This document shows, in pieces, positions 29,033 through 39,289 of a stretch of DNA of 64,000 nt. Where the stretch lies: NCBI GenBank assembly GCA_016840025.1, contig JAEOTF010000479.1:1-64000 (forward strand), read 5' to 3'. Position numbers and translations under genes: made by a program. Origin of the DNA: Candidatus Hodarchaeota archaeon (GTDB taxonomy: Archaea; Asgardarchaeota; Heimdallarchaeia; Hodarchaeales; YT1-039). The notes under the pieces were generated by a model that worked only from the letters and a program-made list of their open reading frames with translations, searched no databases and was not told the origin of the DNA. Numbering within the stretch: position 1 is the stretch's first letter; each line of letters starts with the position of its first letter.

Positions 29033-29522
29033 TACCAACATCCTATATGATTTACTTTTAGAAAATCAGCCGCATTCTGATAAAGCCATTTATGCCTTGG
29101 CAACTTGTAGTTCACAAGGCAAATTAATAATTTCTGAAGTAGTATACGCGGAACTTCTTGTTCCTTTTCTAAGAGGACAGATTGATCTAAAGTTAAAAAC
29201 ATTTTTGGATGAAACGAACATCTCTCTAGTTAATACATCCGAAGTTGGCTGCCAAGAGACCGCAAAAGCATGGAATAAATACATAAGCCATCGAAAAATC
29301 ACTCAAAAAATAATGTGCTCTCAATGTGGTCATCAAAAGCAATTTATTTGTGAAAAATGCAGAGAACAAATAAATTGGCGGAATCATATTATTACTGATT
29401 TTCTAGTTGGTGGTCATGCATTAGAGAATGCTAATCGTCTATTAACACGAGACAGAGGATTTTATCAAAAATATTTCCAGAATTTAAAAGTTTTAGATCC
29501 AAGAACTTTAGGACAAGATTAG
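29016..29522 (+). CDS. PIN-domain toxin with zinc-ribbon-like insert
   Basis: About 168 aa if translation begins at CTG 29016. GAGGAG at 29001-29006 precedes it, and the N-terminus then reads as the required PIN strand (ITAIDTNILYDLLL). A TTG at 29097 would remove catalytic Asp6 and is unlikely. PIN acidic residues are Asp6, Glu46, Asp128 (HIITDFLVGGHA) and Asp146 (LLTRDRGFY). Four cysteines (101, 104, 112, 115; CSQCGHQKQFICEKC) form a zinc-ribbon-like insert before the third catalytic residue. The start overlaps the antitoxin gene by 17 bases. The insert may help RNA recognition (inference). Confidence 0.8.
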   Translation: MITAIDTNILYDLLLENQPHSDKAIYALATCSSQGKLIISEVVYAELLVPFLRGQIDLKLKTFLDETNISLVNTSEVGCQETAKAWNKYISHRKITQKIMCSQCGHQKQFICEKCREQINWRNHIITDFLVGGHALENANRLLTRDRGFYQKYFQNLKVLDPRTLGQD

Positions 29523-29611
29523 TATTTCACAGTCTAATATTTCAGGAATCCCTATCAATAGATTGGGCTCATTAATTAGAAAGAGAAAATGAGACAAGAT
29601 TTAGATTGCTT

Positions 29612-32600
29612 TTATTTTTTATACCGTTTAAGAATCAAATCTGTGGTTTTCTGGGTAAACTCCACTTTTTTGTCCACAGTTTTGGTCATAAATTCGGGAA
29701 ACCGGGTGAGTTTGGCACTTACTTCCCGTTTAATCGCGTCTTGTTTGGCAGAATCTCTTGCTGCTTCCTGTAACTCTTCTCGTCCAAACTTTTCTTCTAA
29801 CTCCTTAGTAAGCGTCCGGGCACAATAGCGAGGTCCAAACACCGTCTTCCGTCCGATAAGGGTTTTTACTTTGCTAAGCGGCTTAGAGACTTGTCGTCGT
29901 GCTTGGGGCACTATTCCAATGACCACAAAGAGGAGTAAGAGCATTCCTAAAATGGTCAATAACGCCGTGTTTTCTTCCACAAATTTCTCGAGTCCTTCTT
30001 TGGGCGCCTCAGCGATATTAACATCGAAGGTGGCGAGGATGACTCCTTCATGTTTCGCTACAACATCATACACCCCAAGGGTAGCAAAGATGTAACTAAA
30101 ACTCGTCCGCCCGTCCGATCCTGTGAGGGTACTATTTTGATAGGCGTCATTGATATACCAATCAACTTGAGCCCCGATTACCGGGGTACCATCGTTTAAT
30201 ATCAACATTATACTCCGATGGAAGGCCGAAGTGTTGGCTAAGATATAAATGGTAAATTCCACTGCTTGCCCTACCGTTCCATTCACAGTCGCTGGCCCCG
30301 TCCAACTTGCATAATACCCCGCGGTCACGGTCACCCAGATCTCCCCCCAACTACGCTCATTATAGAAGAATGCTACTTGATAGATCCCTGAATCGACAAA
30401 GGCATAATTGAAATAGAGATAGCCATTTGAATCCGAGAATTGTGAGTCAACCTGTGTGCCGTTCACAAGTAACCCCACGCGAACCCCTGCTGTCGCAATA
30501 GGAGGAGTTTCATTATAATAGATCCATCCTACAAAAGAAACCGCTTTTCCTATCACTGCCTCCGTCATGGTCGTGGTGGGACTAATAACGGTTACTATTG
30601 GAGATGAAGCAATTACATAAATTAGTAATTTCGTGACGCTGTTGTTTCTCGTTAATTCCATCCCATCTTTCAGCACGGTTACTGTAATAGTGGCAGCAGT
30701 CAAAAAGAATTCTGTTGTATTCACCCATCCATTGGTATCGGTCCGCAGAGAAGACAGAATCCCGTCGTTTAACTTATAGACCAAGTCTACATCTGGAACC
30801 GGCTTGCCCTCATCATCAACCAGTTGTCCATTAAGTGTATAGTTATAGCCCAAGTTGAGATAAATAGGAGTTGGCTCCACATCTTCACCGTTGAACCAAA
30901 ACTCCAAGTCTGTCGTGATGAGATAAATGTCCTCTTGCAGCCCTCTCACCGGTGCTTTCACTTCCACATGATGGGAGCCAGGACTGGTGAGTTGAAGGAA
31001 GTAGGTGCTGTATCCCGTAGCATTTGTTGTAACTGTGCTTAAAAATGCCCCATCCATCCACCAATCGACCTCTATATCGTCCATTGCTATACTAGTGTTC
31101 GTTTCAACGCGTACCTGGAGGAGTATAATATCATAGAGCAGGGGGGATTGATTTGGTGTTACTTCTGCAAAGCGGAGACCTAGCTCTTCTACAGTTAGAA
31201 AGGTTGTATAATTAGTGGAATAACCCACCTCAGCTATCACGGTGATAGTGATATTCCACACACCAATTAATGAATAATTGGGAGTCCCTGTGATTATTCC
31301 TGAGGAGGTATTAAGGGTTAACCAAGTCGTACTATTCCCAGCAAGCGTCCACGTCAGATTACTGGGGTAGGCAATCGACGCATTGAAATCATAGTAGAAA
31401 TCTGTTATTTCGGTGACATTCAAGCTAGATGGTTTAGTAGTTAAGTCTGGCGCTATATCCATAATATTTACTGTCAGAAAAACAGTGTAAACTGTGCTTT
31501 CCCCATCATCAGCTTCCACCATAATGGTTATATTCCACACCCCGAGATGAGAACGGTTCGGTAATCCACTTAGTTCCCCCGAGGTGGCATTAATTGTTAA
31601 CCAGCTCGTTCCATTACCAGTAAGAGTCCATGTCAAGTTAGTAGGATAAATGGATGAACCATTATCATAGTAATAAATTAATGACCCATTGAAATCGTAA
31701 TAAAATAGCTGTCCTTCGGTTATGTTCGAAGCTGCAGGAGTTGTTGTTATCTCTAGGGAAAAACCAAGAATTTTTACTTCCGAATAATTAGCGGGGGCGC
31801 CTAAAGGACTAACAGCCATATTATTAGCCAAGTCGGTAGCCTGAACATAATAACGCAGCGTTGTGTTAAATGCAAAAGGTCCTAAAGTCGCTTGATAAGG
31901 TGTACCAGTCATGGGAATTGTGTTCCATTGACTTTCTTCGACCGACCAATAGAGAATTACGGATTTTACGCCGTTATCGTCAGTTACATCGGCTGTAATA
32001 TTCACAGTATCATAATATGTCACATTAGTTAACGGAGCTTGGGTAACAGATGAAATTATGGGCAAAACATTTTCAAAAGTCAATTTCGTCACAAATGCGT
32101 CAGATTGACCTGTTTTATGGGTAGGTTGATAAGCATTGGGGGTTATTGGAAAATCCATAGAAAGCCACGTATCCCCAGTAATATAACAATTACCTGCACT
32201 ATCTACGGCAATTCCATACCCATAGTCATTTGATGTACCCCCAAAATATGTACTGAACTCTAATCCATTTCCTGCGGTGCTTAATATTGTCACAAACGCA
32301 TCACGAGTCCCCTTTTTAGTAGTTAGAGTAGTATTTTGGGTCGGAAAATTCGATGAGTCAGTGTCCCCAGTAATGTAACAATTGCCTACACTATTCACCG
32401 CTATCCCGTTTGGATAATCGTATCCTGAACCCCCTACATAGGTGCTGTACACGAGTCCGGTACCTGCTGCATTAAGTTTCGTCACAAACACATCAAAAAT
32501 CCCAATTTTAGAGGATTGGTAGGCATTAAGTGTGGGAAAATTTGGAGAAGAAGTATGCCCGGTAATATATGCATTCCCTGCAGTATCGACAGCTATCGCT

Positions 32601-34252
32601 TTTCCTATATCATTATATGTTCCTCCCAAATACGTGCTATACACGAGACTCCCTGCGCTATTCAATTTCGTCACAAATGCTTCAGATCCACCACCGTAAG
32701 TAGAGTTGTAAGCATTTTGGGTGGGAAAATCAGAGGAAAGAGTATCTCCAGCAACGTAACAATTACCACCAGAGTCTAGTGCCATATCCCACCCCCGATC
32801 AGTACTAGATCCTCCTAAATACGTACTGAATACAAAAGCTCCATTACTATTCAATTTCGTCACAAATGCTTCAAACCCACCATTGCTGGAAGGTTGGTAG
32901 GCATTATGTGTGGGAAAATTAGAAGCATCAGTATATCCAGCAACGTAAACATTTTCATCATCATCAGCAGCAATTCGTTTCCCGGACTCACTATAAACTC
33001 CTAAGGAATCGTTTCCACCAAGAAACGTACTGAACACGAGTCCATTGCCGGTTGCATTTAGTTTGAACACAAAAGCTTCATGAAGTCCTTCAAATGTGGT
33101 ATCGACAGCATTGAGGAGTGGAAAATCAGTGGAACCAGTATATCCAGTTACATAAACATTCCCAGCAGTGTCTACTGCTATCCCTTCTCCATAGTCGTAT
33201 TCTAAGCCCCCAAAAAACGTACTAAACACAATCCCATTGCCTGTTGAATTCATTTTCGTCACAAACACATCAGCCCATCCCCCTATTGTACCTTGATAAG
33301 GGTTAGAAGTTACAAAGTTATAAGAATGCGTAAACCCAGTTACATAGACATTCTCTGCATCATCCACCGCAATTCCAAATCCCCTGTCTACTGCTGAGCC
33401 CCCAAGATAAGTGCTAAACCAGAGCAACTCTGGATCAATAATGAGGGGCTGGTTTGAGTCATAATCCTCTATATTGAACCCGTAACTTTGGGAAAGAGGG
33501 TCTTTTAAGATAAAATGTGCCGACACAGGGGTTTTATCCGCTTGAAAGACCTGGAGCTTAGTATCATAGAATGTTAATGCTTCTGCGATATTATGTGCCT
33601 TTATTGTCACGGTATGAGCTCGCACATCCAGAATCACAGCTCCGTTTACCTTCACTGTAATGTGTTCAGGAATCCCTCCTGGACGCACAATAAACTCATA
33701 TTTCAACCCCTTTGTGGTCATATAATATCGCAGATCAATCTGCGGATATAAGTCGTAGTACCAGATTTCACCCCAACTGGGCACATTCGTGAGGTGAAGA
33801 GAACCGTAAAAGTAGTTCGTTGAGGGGCTTTTCATTATTTTTCCAACAGGTGTGACTCGTGTTGCTTCAGGAAACGTTAGAAAGAAGCTAGTTCTTGATT
33901 TATCGTTTTGGGATCTGCTTACAAATATGATCTTAGAATTTCCGAACCCCACGCTCATCTCCGCGCTGGAATAATAATACAGGATCTTGGGATCCTCTAT
34001 TTGACCCTTGTTCTCGACAAACCCTGAAAATGGTAGCTTAGACGGGAGTTCTATGGATGATTTAAAGAGTTCTTTTTCTATTTCACTAGGGAGTTCTGGT
34101 TTTTGCGGATTCGTGGCATCCTTGGCGTAAGAACTCGCGGTAGTCCTCATAGAAAAGGCTGGAGAAAAACTTCCTAGAAGAAGAACAGTTACAATTAAGA
34201 AAACTAATGAGTAGGAAGAATATTTGAAGAAATTCATCAATTTACTTCTCAT
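29612..34252 (-). CDS. SBBP beta-propeller surface protein 2
   Basis: 1546-aa protein with the layout of propeller protein 1: signal peptide (about 14-35), pre-propeller domain (70-272), seven SBBP repeats (277-725), Ig/FN3-like module and two He_PIG-type domains. Ig-like stalk modules, a membrane helix (ALLTILGMLLLLFVVIGIV) and the conserved cytosolic tail (RKTVFGPRYCARTL ... LILKRYKK) follow. Its N-terminal 270 residues, stalk and tail are nearly the same as in the neighbour at 34394-39031, while the propeller faces differ. This indicates a tandem duplication followed by divergence of the head. GAGGGG precedes the ATG. Confidence 0.9.
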   Translation of the reverse strand: MRSKLMNFFKYSSYSLVFLIVTVLLLGSFSPAFSMRTTASSYAKDATNPQKPELPSEIEKELFKSSIELPSKLPFSGFVENKGQIEDPKILYYYSSAEMSVGFGNSKIIFVSRSQNDKSRTSFFLTFPEATRVTPVGKIMKSPSTNYFYGSLHLTNVPSWGEIWYYDLYPQIDLRYYMTTKGLKYEFIVRPGGIPEHITVKVNGAVILDVRAHTVTIKAHNIAEALTFYDTKLQVFQADKTPVSAHFILKDPLSQSYGFNIEDYDSNQPLIIDPELLWFSTYLGGSAVDRGFGIAVDDAENVYVTGFTHSYNFVTSNPYQGTIGGWADVFVTKMNSTGNGIVFSTFFGGLEYDYGEGIAVDTAGNVYVTGYTGSTDFPLLNAVDTTFEGLHEAFVFKLNATGNGLVFSTFLGGNDSLGVYSESGKRIAADDDENVYVAGYTDASNFPTHNAYQPSSNGGFEAFVTKLNSNGAFVFSTYLGGSSTDRGWDMALDSGGNCYVAGDTLSSDFPTQNAYNSTYGGGSEAFVTKLNSAGSLVYSTYLGGTYNDIGKAIAVDTAGNAYITGHTSSPNFPTLNAYQSSKIGIFDVFVTKLNAAGTGLVYSTYVGGSGYDYPNGIAVNSVGNCYITGDTDSSNFPTQNTTLTTKKGTRDAFVTILSTAGNGLEFSTYFGGTSNDYGYGIAVDSAGNCYITGDTWLSMDFPITPNAYQPTHKTGQSDAFVTKLTFENVLPIISSVTQAPLTNVTYYDTVNITADVTDDNGVKSVILYWSVEESQWNTIPMTGTPYQATLGPFAFNTTLRYYVQATDLANNMAVSPLGAPANYSEVKILGFSLEITTTPAASNITEGQLFYYDFNGSLIYYYDNGSSIYPTNLTWTLTGNGTSWLTINATSGELSGLPNRSHLGVWNITIMVEADDGESTVYTVFLTVNIMDIAPDLTTKPSSLNVTEITDFYYDFNASIAYPSNLTWTLAGNSTTWLTLNTSSGIITGTPNYSLIGVWNITITVIAEVGYSTNYTTFLTVEELGLRFAEVTPNQSPLLYDIILLQVRVETNTSIAMDDIEVDWWMDGAFLSTVTTNATGYSTYFLQLTSPGSHHVEVKAPVRGLQEDIYLITTDLEFWFNGEDVEPTPIYLNLGYNYTLNGQLVDDEGKPVPDVDLVYKLNDGILSSLRTDTNGWVNTTEFFLTAATITVTVLKDGMELTRNNSVTKLLIYVIASSPIVTVISPTTTMTEAVIGKAVSFVGWIYYNETPPIATAGVRVGLLVNGTQVDSQFSDSNGYLYFNYAFVDSGIYQVAFFYNERSWGEIWVTVTAGYYASWTGPATVNGTVGQAVEFTIYILANTSAFHRSIMLILNDGTPVIGAQVDWYINDAYQNSTLTGSDGRTSFSYIFATLGVYDVVAKHEGVILATFDVNIAEAPKEGLEKFVEENTALLTILGMLLLLFVVIGIVPQARRQVSKPLSKVKTLIGRKTVFGPRYCARTLTKELEEKFGREELQEAARDSAKQDAIKREVSAKLTRFPEFMTKTVDKKVEFTQKTTDLILKRYKK
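32078..33424 (-). repeat. Seven SBBP repeats (propeller 2)
   Basis: Residues 277-725 hold seven blades, each with a (V/L)(Y/F)ST(Y/F)xGG opening and a GNxYITG core. The third blade has a short insert (NDSLGVYSESGKR). Seven copies fit a closed propeller. Confidence 0.85.
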
Positions 34253-34310
34253 TTAGACCCCTCAGAAGAAGAGATAAGAATATTGCACATTAATTGCTAA
34301 GTAATTTTCT

Positions 34311-34328
34311 TTTATTAATTAATCTACA
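34311..34328 (-). promoter_or_regulatory. Conserved promoter-like box upstream of propeller gene 2
   Basis: The minus strand reads TGTAGATTAATTAATAAA, 59-76 bases before the ATG. It matches the boxes before propeller genes 1 and 3 in sequence and spacing. Confidence 0.5.
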
Positions 34329-34393
34329 ATAGAATATCTACAATATCTAAGAATCCAGCTGATGAAATCAAACATACTATTAAGTTATATTGG

Positions 34394-37300
34394 TTATTTC
34401 TTATACCGTTTAAGGATAAGGTCTGTGGTTTTCTGGGTGAACTCGACTTTTTCGTCCACAGTTTTGGTCATAAATTCAGAAAACCGGGTGAGTTTGGCAC
34501 TCACTTCCCGTTTAATCGCGTCTTGTTTGGCAGAATCTATTGCTGCTTCATGTAACTCTTCTCGTCCAAACTTTTCTTCTAACTCCTGAGTAAGCGTCCG
34601 GGCACAGTAGCGGGGTCCAAATACCGTCTTCCGTCCGATAAGGGTTTTTACTTTGCTAAGTGGCTTAGAGACTTGTCGTCGTGCTTGGGGAACTATCCCA
34701 ATGACCACAAAGAGGAGTAATAACACCCCTAGGACGGTCAATAGCGCCGTATTTTCTTCCACAAACTTTTCTAAGCCTTTTTTGGGCGCCTCAGCAATGT
34801 TAACGTTGAAGGTGGCGAGAGTAACTCCTTCATGTTTCGCTACGACCTCGTAAAAGCCTAGGGTAGCAAAGATGTAACTAAAACTCGTTCGACCATCCGT
34901 TCCGGTGACGGTACTATTTTGATAGGCGTCATTGATATACCAATCGACTTGAGCCCCGATTACAGGGGTTCCGTCGTTTAATATCAACGTTATACTTCGA
35001 TGGAAGGTCGAAGTGTTGGACAGGAGATAAATGGTAAATTCTACTGCTTTTCCTACCGTTCCATTCACAGTGGATGGACCCGTCCAACTTGCATAATACC
35101 CCGCGGTCACAGTTACCCAGATCTCCCCCCAGCTAGTCTCATTGTAGTAAAATGCCACCCGATAGGTTCCTGAATTGATAAAAGCATAATCGAAATAGAG
35201 ATAACCATTCGCGTCCGAAAATTGGGAATCCACTTGCGTCCCATTCACTAACAACCCCACACGGGCTCTTGGTGTCGCAATGGGTGGGGTTTCGTTATAA
35301 TAAATCCACCCAACAAATGATACGGGTTTTCTTATCACCGTTTCGGTGATTGCCATGGTAGGACTGATAACGGTTACTACTGGATATGAAGCAATCACAT
35401 AAATTAGTAATTGCGCAACACTGTTGTTTCTTGTTAATTCCATTCCATCTTTCAGCACAGTTACTGTAATGGTGGCAGCTGTCACAAAGAATTCCGTCGT
35501 ATTCGCCCAACCATTAGCATCGGTTCGCAGAGAAGACAGAGAAGCACTGTTCAACATATACACCAAGTCTACATCTGGAACTGCCTTACCGTCGTCATCG
35601 ACCAGTTGGCCATTAAGTGTATAGTTATCGCCTAAGGTGAGATAGACAGGGGTGGGTTCCAAATCTTCACCGTTGAACCAAAACTCCAGGCCTGTTGTGG
35701 GGAGATAGATGTTCGCTTGTAGACCTCTCACTGGTACTTTCGCTTCTACATGACGGGTGCCCGAACTGGTGAGTTGAAGGAGATAGGTGCTGTACCCCGT
35801 GGCATTCGTTGCAGTTGTGTTTAGTAAAATATCATCCAACCACCATTCAACCTCTATATCCTCCACTGCGATACTGGTATTCGTTTCCACCCTTACGAAA
35901 AGTAAAATAACATCATATAATAAAGCATCTTGATTAGGGGTTACATCTGTGAACTGGAGAGTTAGTTCTGTTACGGTAAGAAAGGTGGTATACGTCGTGG
36001 GATGACCAACTTCTGCGGTCACGGTGATGGTGATATTCCACACGCCAATCAAAGAGTAGTTGGCAAAACCAGTGATTAATCCTGAGGTGGAATTCATAGT
36101 TAACCAAGCTGTACTATTACCGGCAAGCGTCCACGTCAGGTTGCTGGGATAGGCGATAGTCGCATTGAAATCGTAGTAGAAATCCATTATTTCGGTGGTA
36201 TTCAAACTCGGGGGCATGGTGGTGAGTTCGGGGGTAATGTCCATCAGTTCAACAGTGAGAAAAGTCGTATAATTCGACGGAACCCCAACATCTGCTTCTA
36301 CTATAACCGTGACATTCCATACCCCTATTTGCGAATGAGAAGGTATTCCACTTACCTCACCCGATGTTGAATTAATAGCCAACCAAGTTGTGCAGTTACC
36401 AGATAAAGTCCAGGTAAAATTCTCGGAAAGTGGGAATGTAGCATTAAAATCATACTGAAAGAGTATTCCTTCGGTGACATTCAAGGCTGAAGGAGTCGTA
36501 GTTATCTCCGGGGCATAATTAATAAAAATCTCTGTATAATTCGCAGGGGCGCCGATCGGATTGACAGCTTGATTATTTGCCCAATCGAATGCCTGGATAT
36601 AATACCACAGCGTCAAATTCCCAAGAAAGGGACCTATAGTCACTTGATAGGGCGTCCCATTCATAGAGATGGTCTGCCAAGTACTGTCATTGATTTTATC
36701 ACTCTCATTGACCTTATAATAGAGTGTGACATTTTGGACATCTGCGAGATCATCGGTTACATTTGCCATAATAGTCATAGTATCAAGGTTGGTAATATTA
36801 ACGGAAGCTGGTGACTGGGTTACGGAGGAAATCGTGGGGGAAACATCATCGCTTATTGCACTTAATTTAGTCACGAATGCATCACTACTTCCATTATAGG
36901 TACTTTGGTAAGCGTTTAGGGTGGGGAAATCATCTGATAGAGTATATCCAGTAATGTAACAATTACCCTCGGCATCTACGGCGATTCCTGCACTTTCTTC
37001 GTGGTTTGAACCTCCTAAATACGTACTATACATGAGGCCTGTCCCCGTGGCATTCAGTACTGTCACAAATCCATCCAGAGACCCCTTTCGGTAACTTTGG
37101 TAGGACTTATATGTAGGGAAATCATCGGACCAAGTCCACCCCGTAATATAACTATTTCCTGCACTATCTACCTCAATTCCATAACCATATTCGTCGTCTG
37201 AACCCCCAACAAAGGTACTAAACACAACATTCCCAGTAATGTTGATTTTAGTAACAAAAACGTCGCCATCGTCACTGTATGTATCATTGAAGGCGTTAAC

Positions 37301-39031
37301 GATGGGAAAATCATCTGAATAAGTTTGTCCCGTAATGTAACAATTGCCCTCGGTATCTAGGGCAAGATCAAAAGCTTCTTCCTCAGCCCATCCCCCTAAA
37401 TACGTGCTATACACAAGCCCGTTCCCGGACGCATTCAACTGCGTCATAAACACTTCTGAAAGTCCACCATTATATGTGCGGTCATATGCGTTAGGAGTGG
37501 TTGGAAAATCATAGGAATCAGTCCATCCCGTAATGTAACAATTGCCCTCAGTATCTACAGCAATTCCTCCCCAATTTTTCTCCTCATCATCGCCCCCTAG
37601 ATAGGTACTATACACGAGTTCGGTTCCATTGGCATTCAATTTCGTCACAAACACGTCAGTATATCCATTAAATGTGTCATTTAAGGCGTTAGCGGTGGGA
37701 AAATCCGTGGAATCAGTCCATCTCGTAATGTAACAATTTCCATCACTATCTACCGAAAGATCATAACTTTCTTCCCAATCTGATCCTCCTAAATACGTGC
37801 TATACACAAGCCCGTTCCCAGATGCATTCAACTGCGTCACAAATGCATCTGAATATCCACCACTATATGTACGGTTATATGCATTAGGAGTGGTTGGAAA
37901 ATCATCTGATCGAGTATATCCAGTAATGTAACAATTGTTATCGGTATCTAGGACAATCCCATACCCATAGTCATCATTTGAGCCCCCCAAATAGGTACTA
38001 TACAAGAGTCCCGTCCCTGTAGCATTGAATACTGTCACAAACACATCTCCCGCTCCTCCATATGTATCGTTATAGGCGTTGTAGGTGGGAAAATTAGTAG
38101 AGGTTGTCGTACCACTAATATAACTGTTTCCTGCACCATCTACGGCAATAGAAGGATCTATATGATACGTTTCGCTACCAGAACCCCCGAGATATGTGCT
38201 AAATAAGAGCCACTGTGGGTCAATAATGAGGGGCTGGGTTGGATCAATATTTTCTAGATAAAAGCCATAAGCTGTGGGATTTTTTGAGATGAAATGTGCA
38301 TTAACTGGTGTTTTATCCGCTTGAAAGACTCGTAGATGGGTATCTTGAAATTTTATTGTATGTATGGGATCGTGTGCGTTTATTGTTACTATCTGAGCCT
38401 GCACATCCAGTGTCACCGCCCCATTCACCTTCACAGTGATTTGGGCTGGATTCCCCCCCGGTCGTACAATAAATTCATATTTCAGACCTTCGGTGGTCAT
38501 ATAATACCGCAGATCAATCTGGGGGTACAAATCATAGTACCACACTTCTTCCCAGCTGGGGACATTCTCGATGTGCAGATCTCCATAAAAATAGTTTGTA
38601 GGGTGACTTTTCTTCCCTTTCCCTACGGGAGTGACCAAAGTTGCGTCAGGGAACGTTAGGGAAAAGCTTGTTCCTGATGGATCGTTTTGGGATATGCTTA
38701 CAAACGTAATCTTGGATATTCCAAACCCCACACTCATCTCCGAGTCGGAATAATAATACAAGATCTTGGGATCATCTACTTGGCCTTTATTTTCGATAAA
38801 TCCTGAAAATGGCAGCTTAGACGGGAGTTCTATGGATGGTTTAAAAAGTGTTTTTTCTATTTCACTAGGAAGTGCTGGTTTTTTCGGATTCGTGGAATCA
38901 TTGGCGTAAGAACTCGAGGTAGTTCTCATAAAAAAGATCGGAGAAAGACTTCCTAGAAGAAGAACGGTTACAATTAAGAAAACTAATGAGCGAGAAGAAT
39001 ATTTGAAGAAATTTATCAATTTACTTTTCAT
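34394..39031 (-). CDS. SBBP beta-propeller surface protein 3
   Basis: 1545-aa tandem paralogue of the protein encoded at 29612-34252: signal peptide, pre-propeller domain (70-271), seven SBBP repeats (275-723), Ig-like stalk with two He_PIG-type domains, membrane helix and the conserved cytosolic tail. The sequence 3' of its stop (about 34330-34393) is repeated 3' of remnant F2 (about 39113-39165), so the duplication unit included the spacer. The propeller repeats are more acidic (SNDDYGYG, DDEEKNWGG, WAEEEAFD) than those of copy 2, which suggests a different ligand surface (inference). Confidence 0.9.
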   Translation of the reverse strand: MKSKLINFFKYSSRSLVFLIVTVLLLGSLSPIFFMRTTSSSYANDSTNPKKPALPSEIEKTLFKPSIELPSKLPFSGFIENKGQVDDPKILYYYSDSEMSVGFGISKITFVSISQNDPSGTSFSLTFPDATLVTPVGKGKKSHPTNYFYGDLHIENVPSWEEVWYYDLYPQIDLRYYMTTEGLKYEFIVRPGGNPAQITVKVNGAVTLDVQAQIVTINAHDPIHTIKFQDTHLRVFQADKTPVNAHFISKNPTAYGFYLENIDPTQPLIIDPQWLLFSTYLGGSGSETYHIDPSIAVDGAGNSYISGTTTSTNFPTYNAYNDTYGGAGDVFVTVFNATGTGLLYSTYLGGSNDDYGYGIVLDTDNNCYITGYTRSDDFPTTPNAYNRTYSGGYSDAFVTQLNASGNGLVYSTYLGGSDWEESYDLSVDSDGNCYITRWTDSTDFPTANALNDTFNGYTDVFVTKLNANGTELVYSTYLGGDDEEKNWGGIAVDTEGNCYITGWTDSYDFPTTPNAYDRTYNGGLSEVFMTQLNASGNGLVYSTYLGGWAEEEAFDLALDTEGNCYITGQTYSDDFPIVNAFNDTYSDDGDVFVTKINITGNVVFSTFVGGSDDEYGYGIEVDSAGNSYITGWTWSDDFPTYKSYQSYRKGSLDGFVTVLNATGTGLMYSTYLGGSNHEESAGIAVDAEGNCYITGYTLSDDFPTLNAYQSTYNGSSDAFVTKLSAISDDVSPTISSVTQSPASVNITNLDTMTIMANVTDDLADVQNVTLYYKVNESDKINDSTWQTISMNGTPYQVTIGPFLGNLTLWYYIQAFDWANNQAVNPIGAPANYTEIFINYAPEITTTPSALNVTEGILFQYDFNATFPLSENFTWTLSGNCTTWLAINSTSGEVSGIPSHSQIGVWNVTVIVEADVGVPSNYTTFLTVELMDITPELTTMPPSLNTTEIMDFYYDFNATIAYPSNLTWTLAGNSTAWLTMNSTSGLITGFANYSLIGVWNITITVTAEVGHPTTYTTFLTVTELTLQFTDVTPNQDALLYDVILLFVRVETNTSIAVEDIEVEWWLDDILLNTTATNATGYSTYLLQLTSSGTRHVEAKVPVRGLQANIYLPTTGLEFWFNGEDLEPTPVYLTLGDNYTLNGQLVDDDGKAVPDVDLVYMLNSASLSSLRTDANGWANTTEFFVTAATITVTVLKDGMELTRNNSVAQLLIYVIASYPVVTVISPTMAITETVIRKPVSFVGWIYYNETPPIATPRARVGLLVNGTQVDSQFSDANGYLYFDYAFINSGTYRVAFYYNETSWGEIWVTVTAGYYASWTGPSTVNGTVGKAVEFTIYLLSNTSTFHRSITLILNDGTPVIGAQVDWYINDAYQNSTVTGTDGRTSFSYIFATLGFYEVVAKHEGVTLATFNVNIAEAPKKGLEKFVEENTALLTVLGVLLLLFVVIGIVPQARRQVSKPLSKVKTLIGRKTVFGPRYCARTLTQELEEKFGREELHEAAIDSAKQDAIKREVSAKLTRFSEFMTKTVDEKVEFTQKTTDLILKRYKK
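36863..38209 (-). repeat. Seven SBBP repeats (propeller 3)
   Basis: Residues 275-723 hold seven blades with STYLGG-type openings and CYITG cores. Blade loops are Asp/Glu rich. Confidence 0.85.
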
Positions 39032-39091
39032 TTAGACCCCTCAGAGGACTAGATAAGAATAACACTCAAACATTATTAAGTTCAGTCTTCC

Positions 39092-39109
39092 AATATTAAT
39101 CAATCTGCA
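39092..39109 (-). promoter_or_regulatory. Conserved promoter-like box upstream of propeller gene 3
   Basis: The minus strand reads TGCAGATTGATTAATATT, 61-78 bases before the ATG, in line with the boxes before propeller genes 1 and 2. Confidence 0.5.
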
Positions 39110-39165
39110 ATTATAATATCTAAAATCCAGCTGATGAAATCAGACTCACCATTGAGTTATGTTGA

Positions 39166-39250
39166 TTATTTCTTATAACGTTTCAGAATCAATTCTGTGG
39201 TTTTCTGGGTAAATTCGACTTTCTCGTCCACGGATTTGCTCATGAACTCG
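39166..39250 (-). pseudogene. Orphan 3' end of a propeller-family gene (remnant F2)
   Basis: The minus strand encodes 28 codons of the family tail (EFMSKSVDEKVEFTQKT then TELILKRYKK and stop). Its 3' flank (39113-39165) matches the 3' flank of propeller gene 3. Homology ends about 39250 and a frameshifted UPF0175 gene follows on its 5' side. It is the leftover of a third tandem copy. Confidence 0.8.
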
Positions 39251-39289
39251 TTTAAAGCGTTTAATTATCAGTTCGTTTTTTATCTCTAT

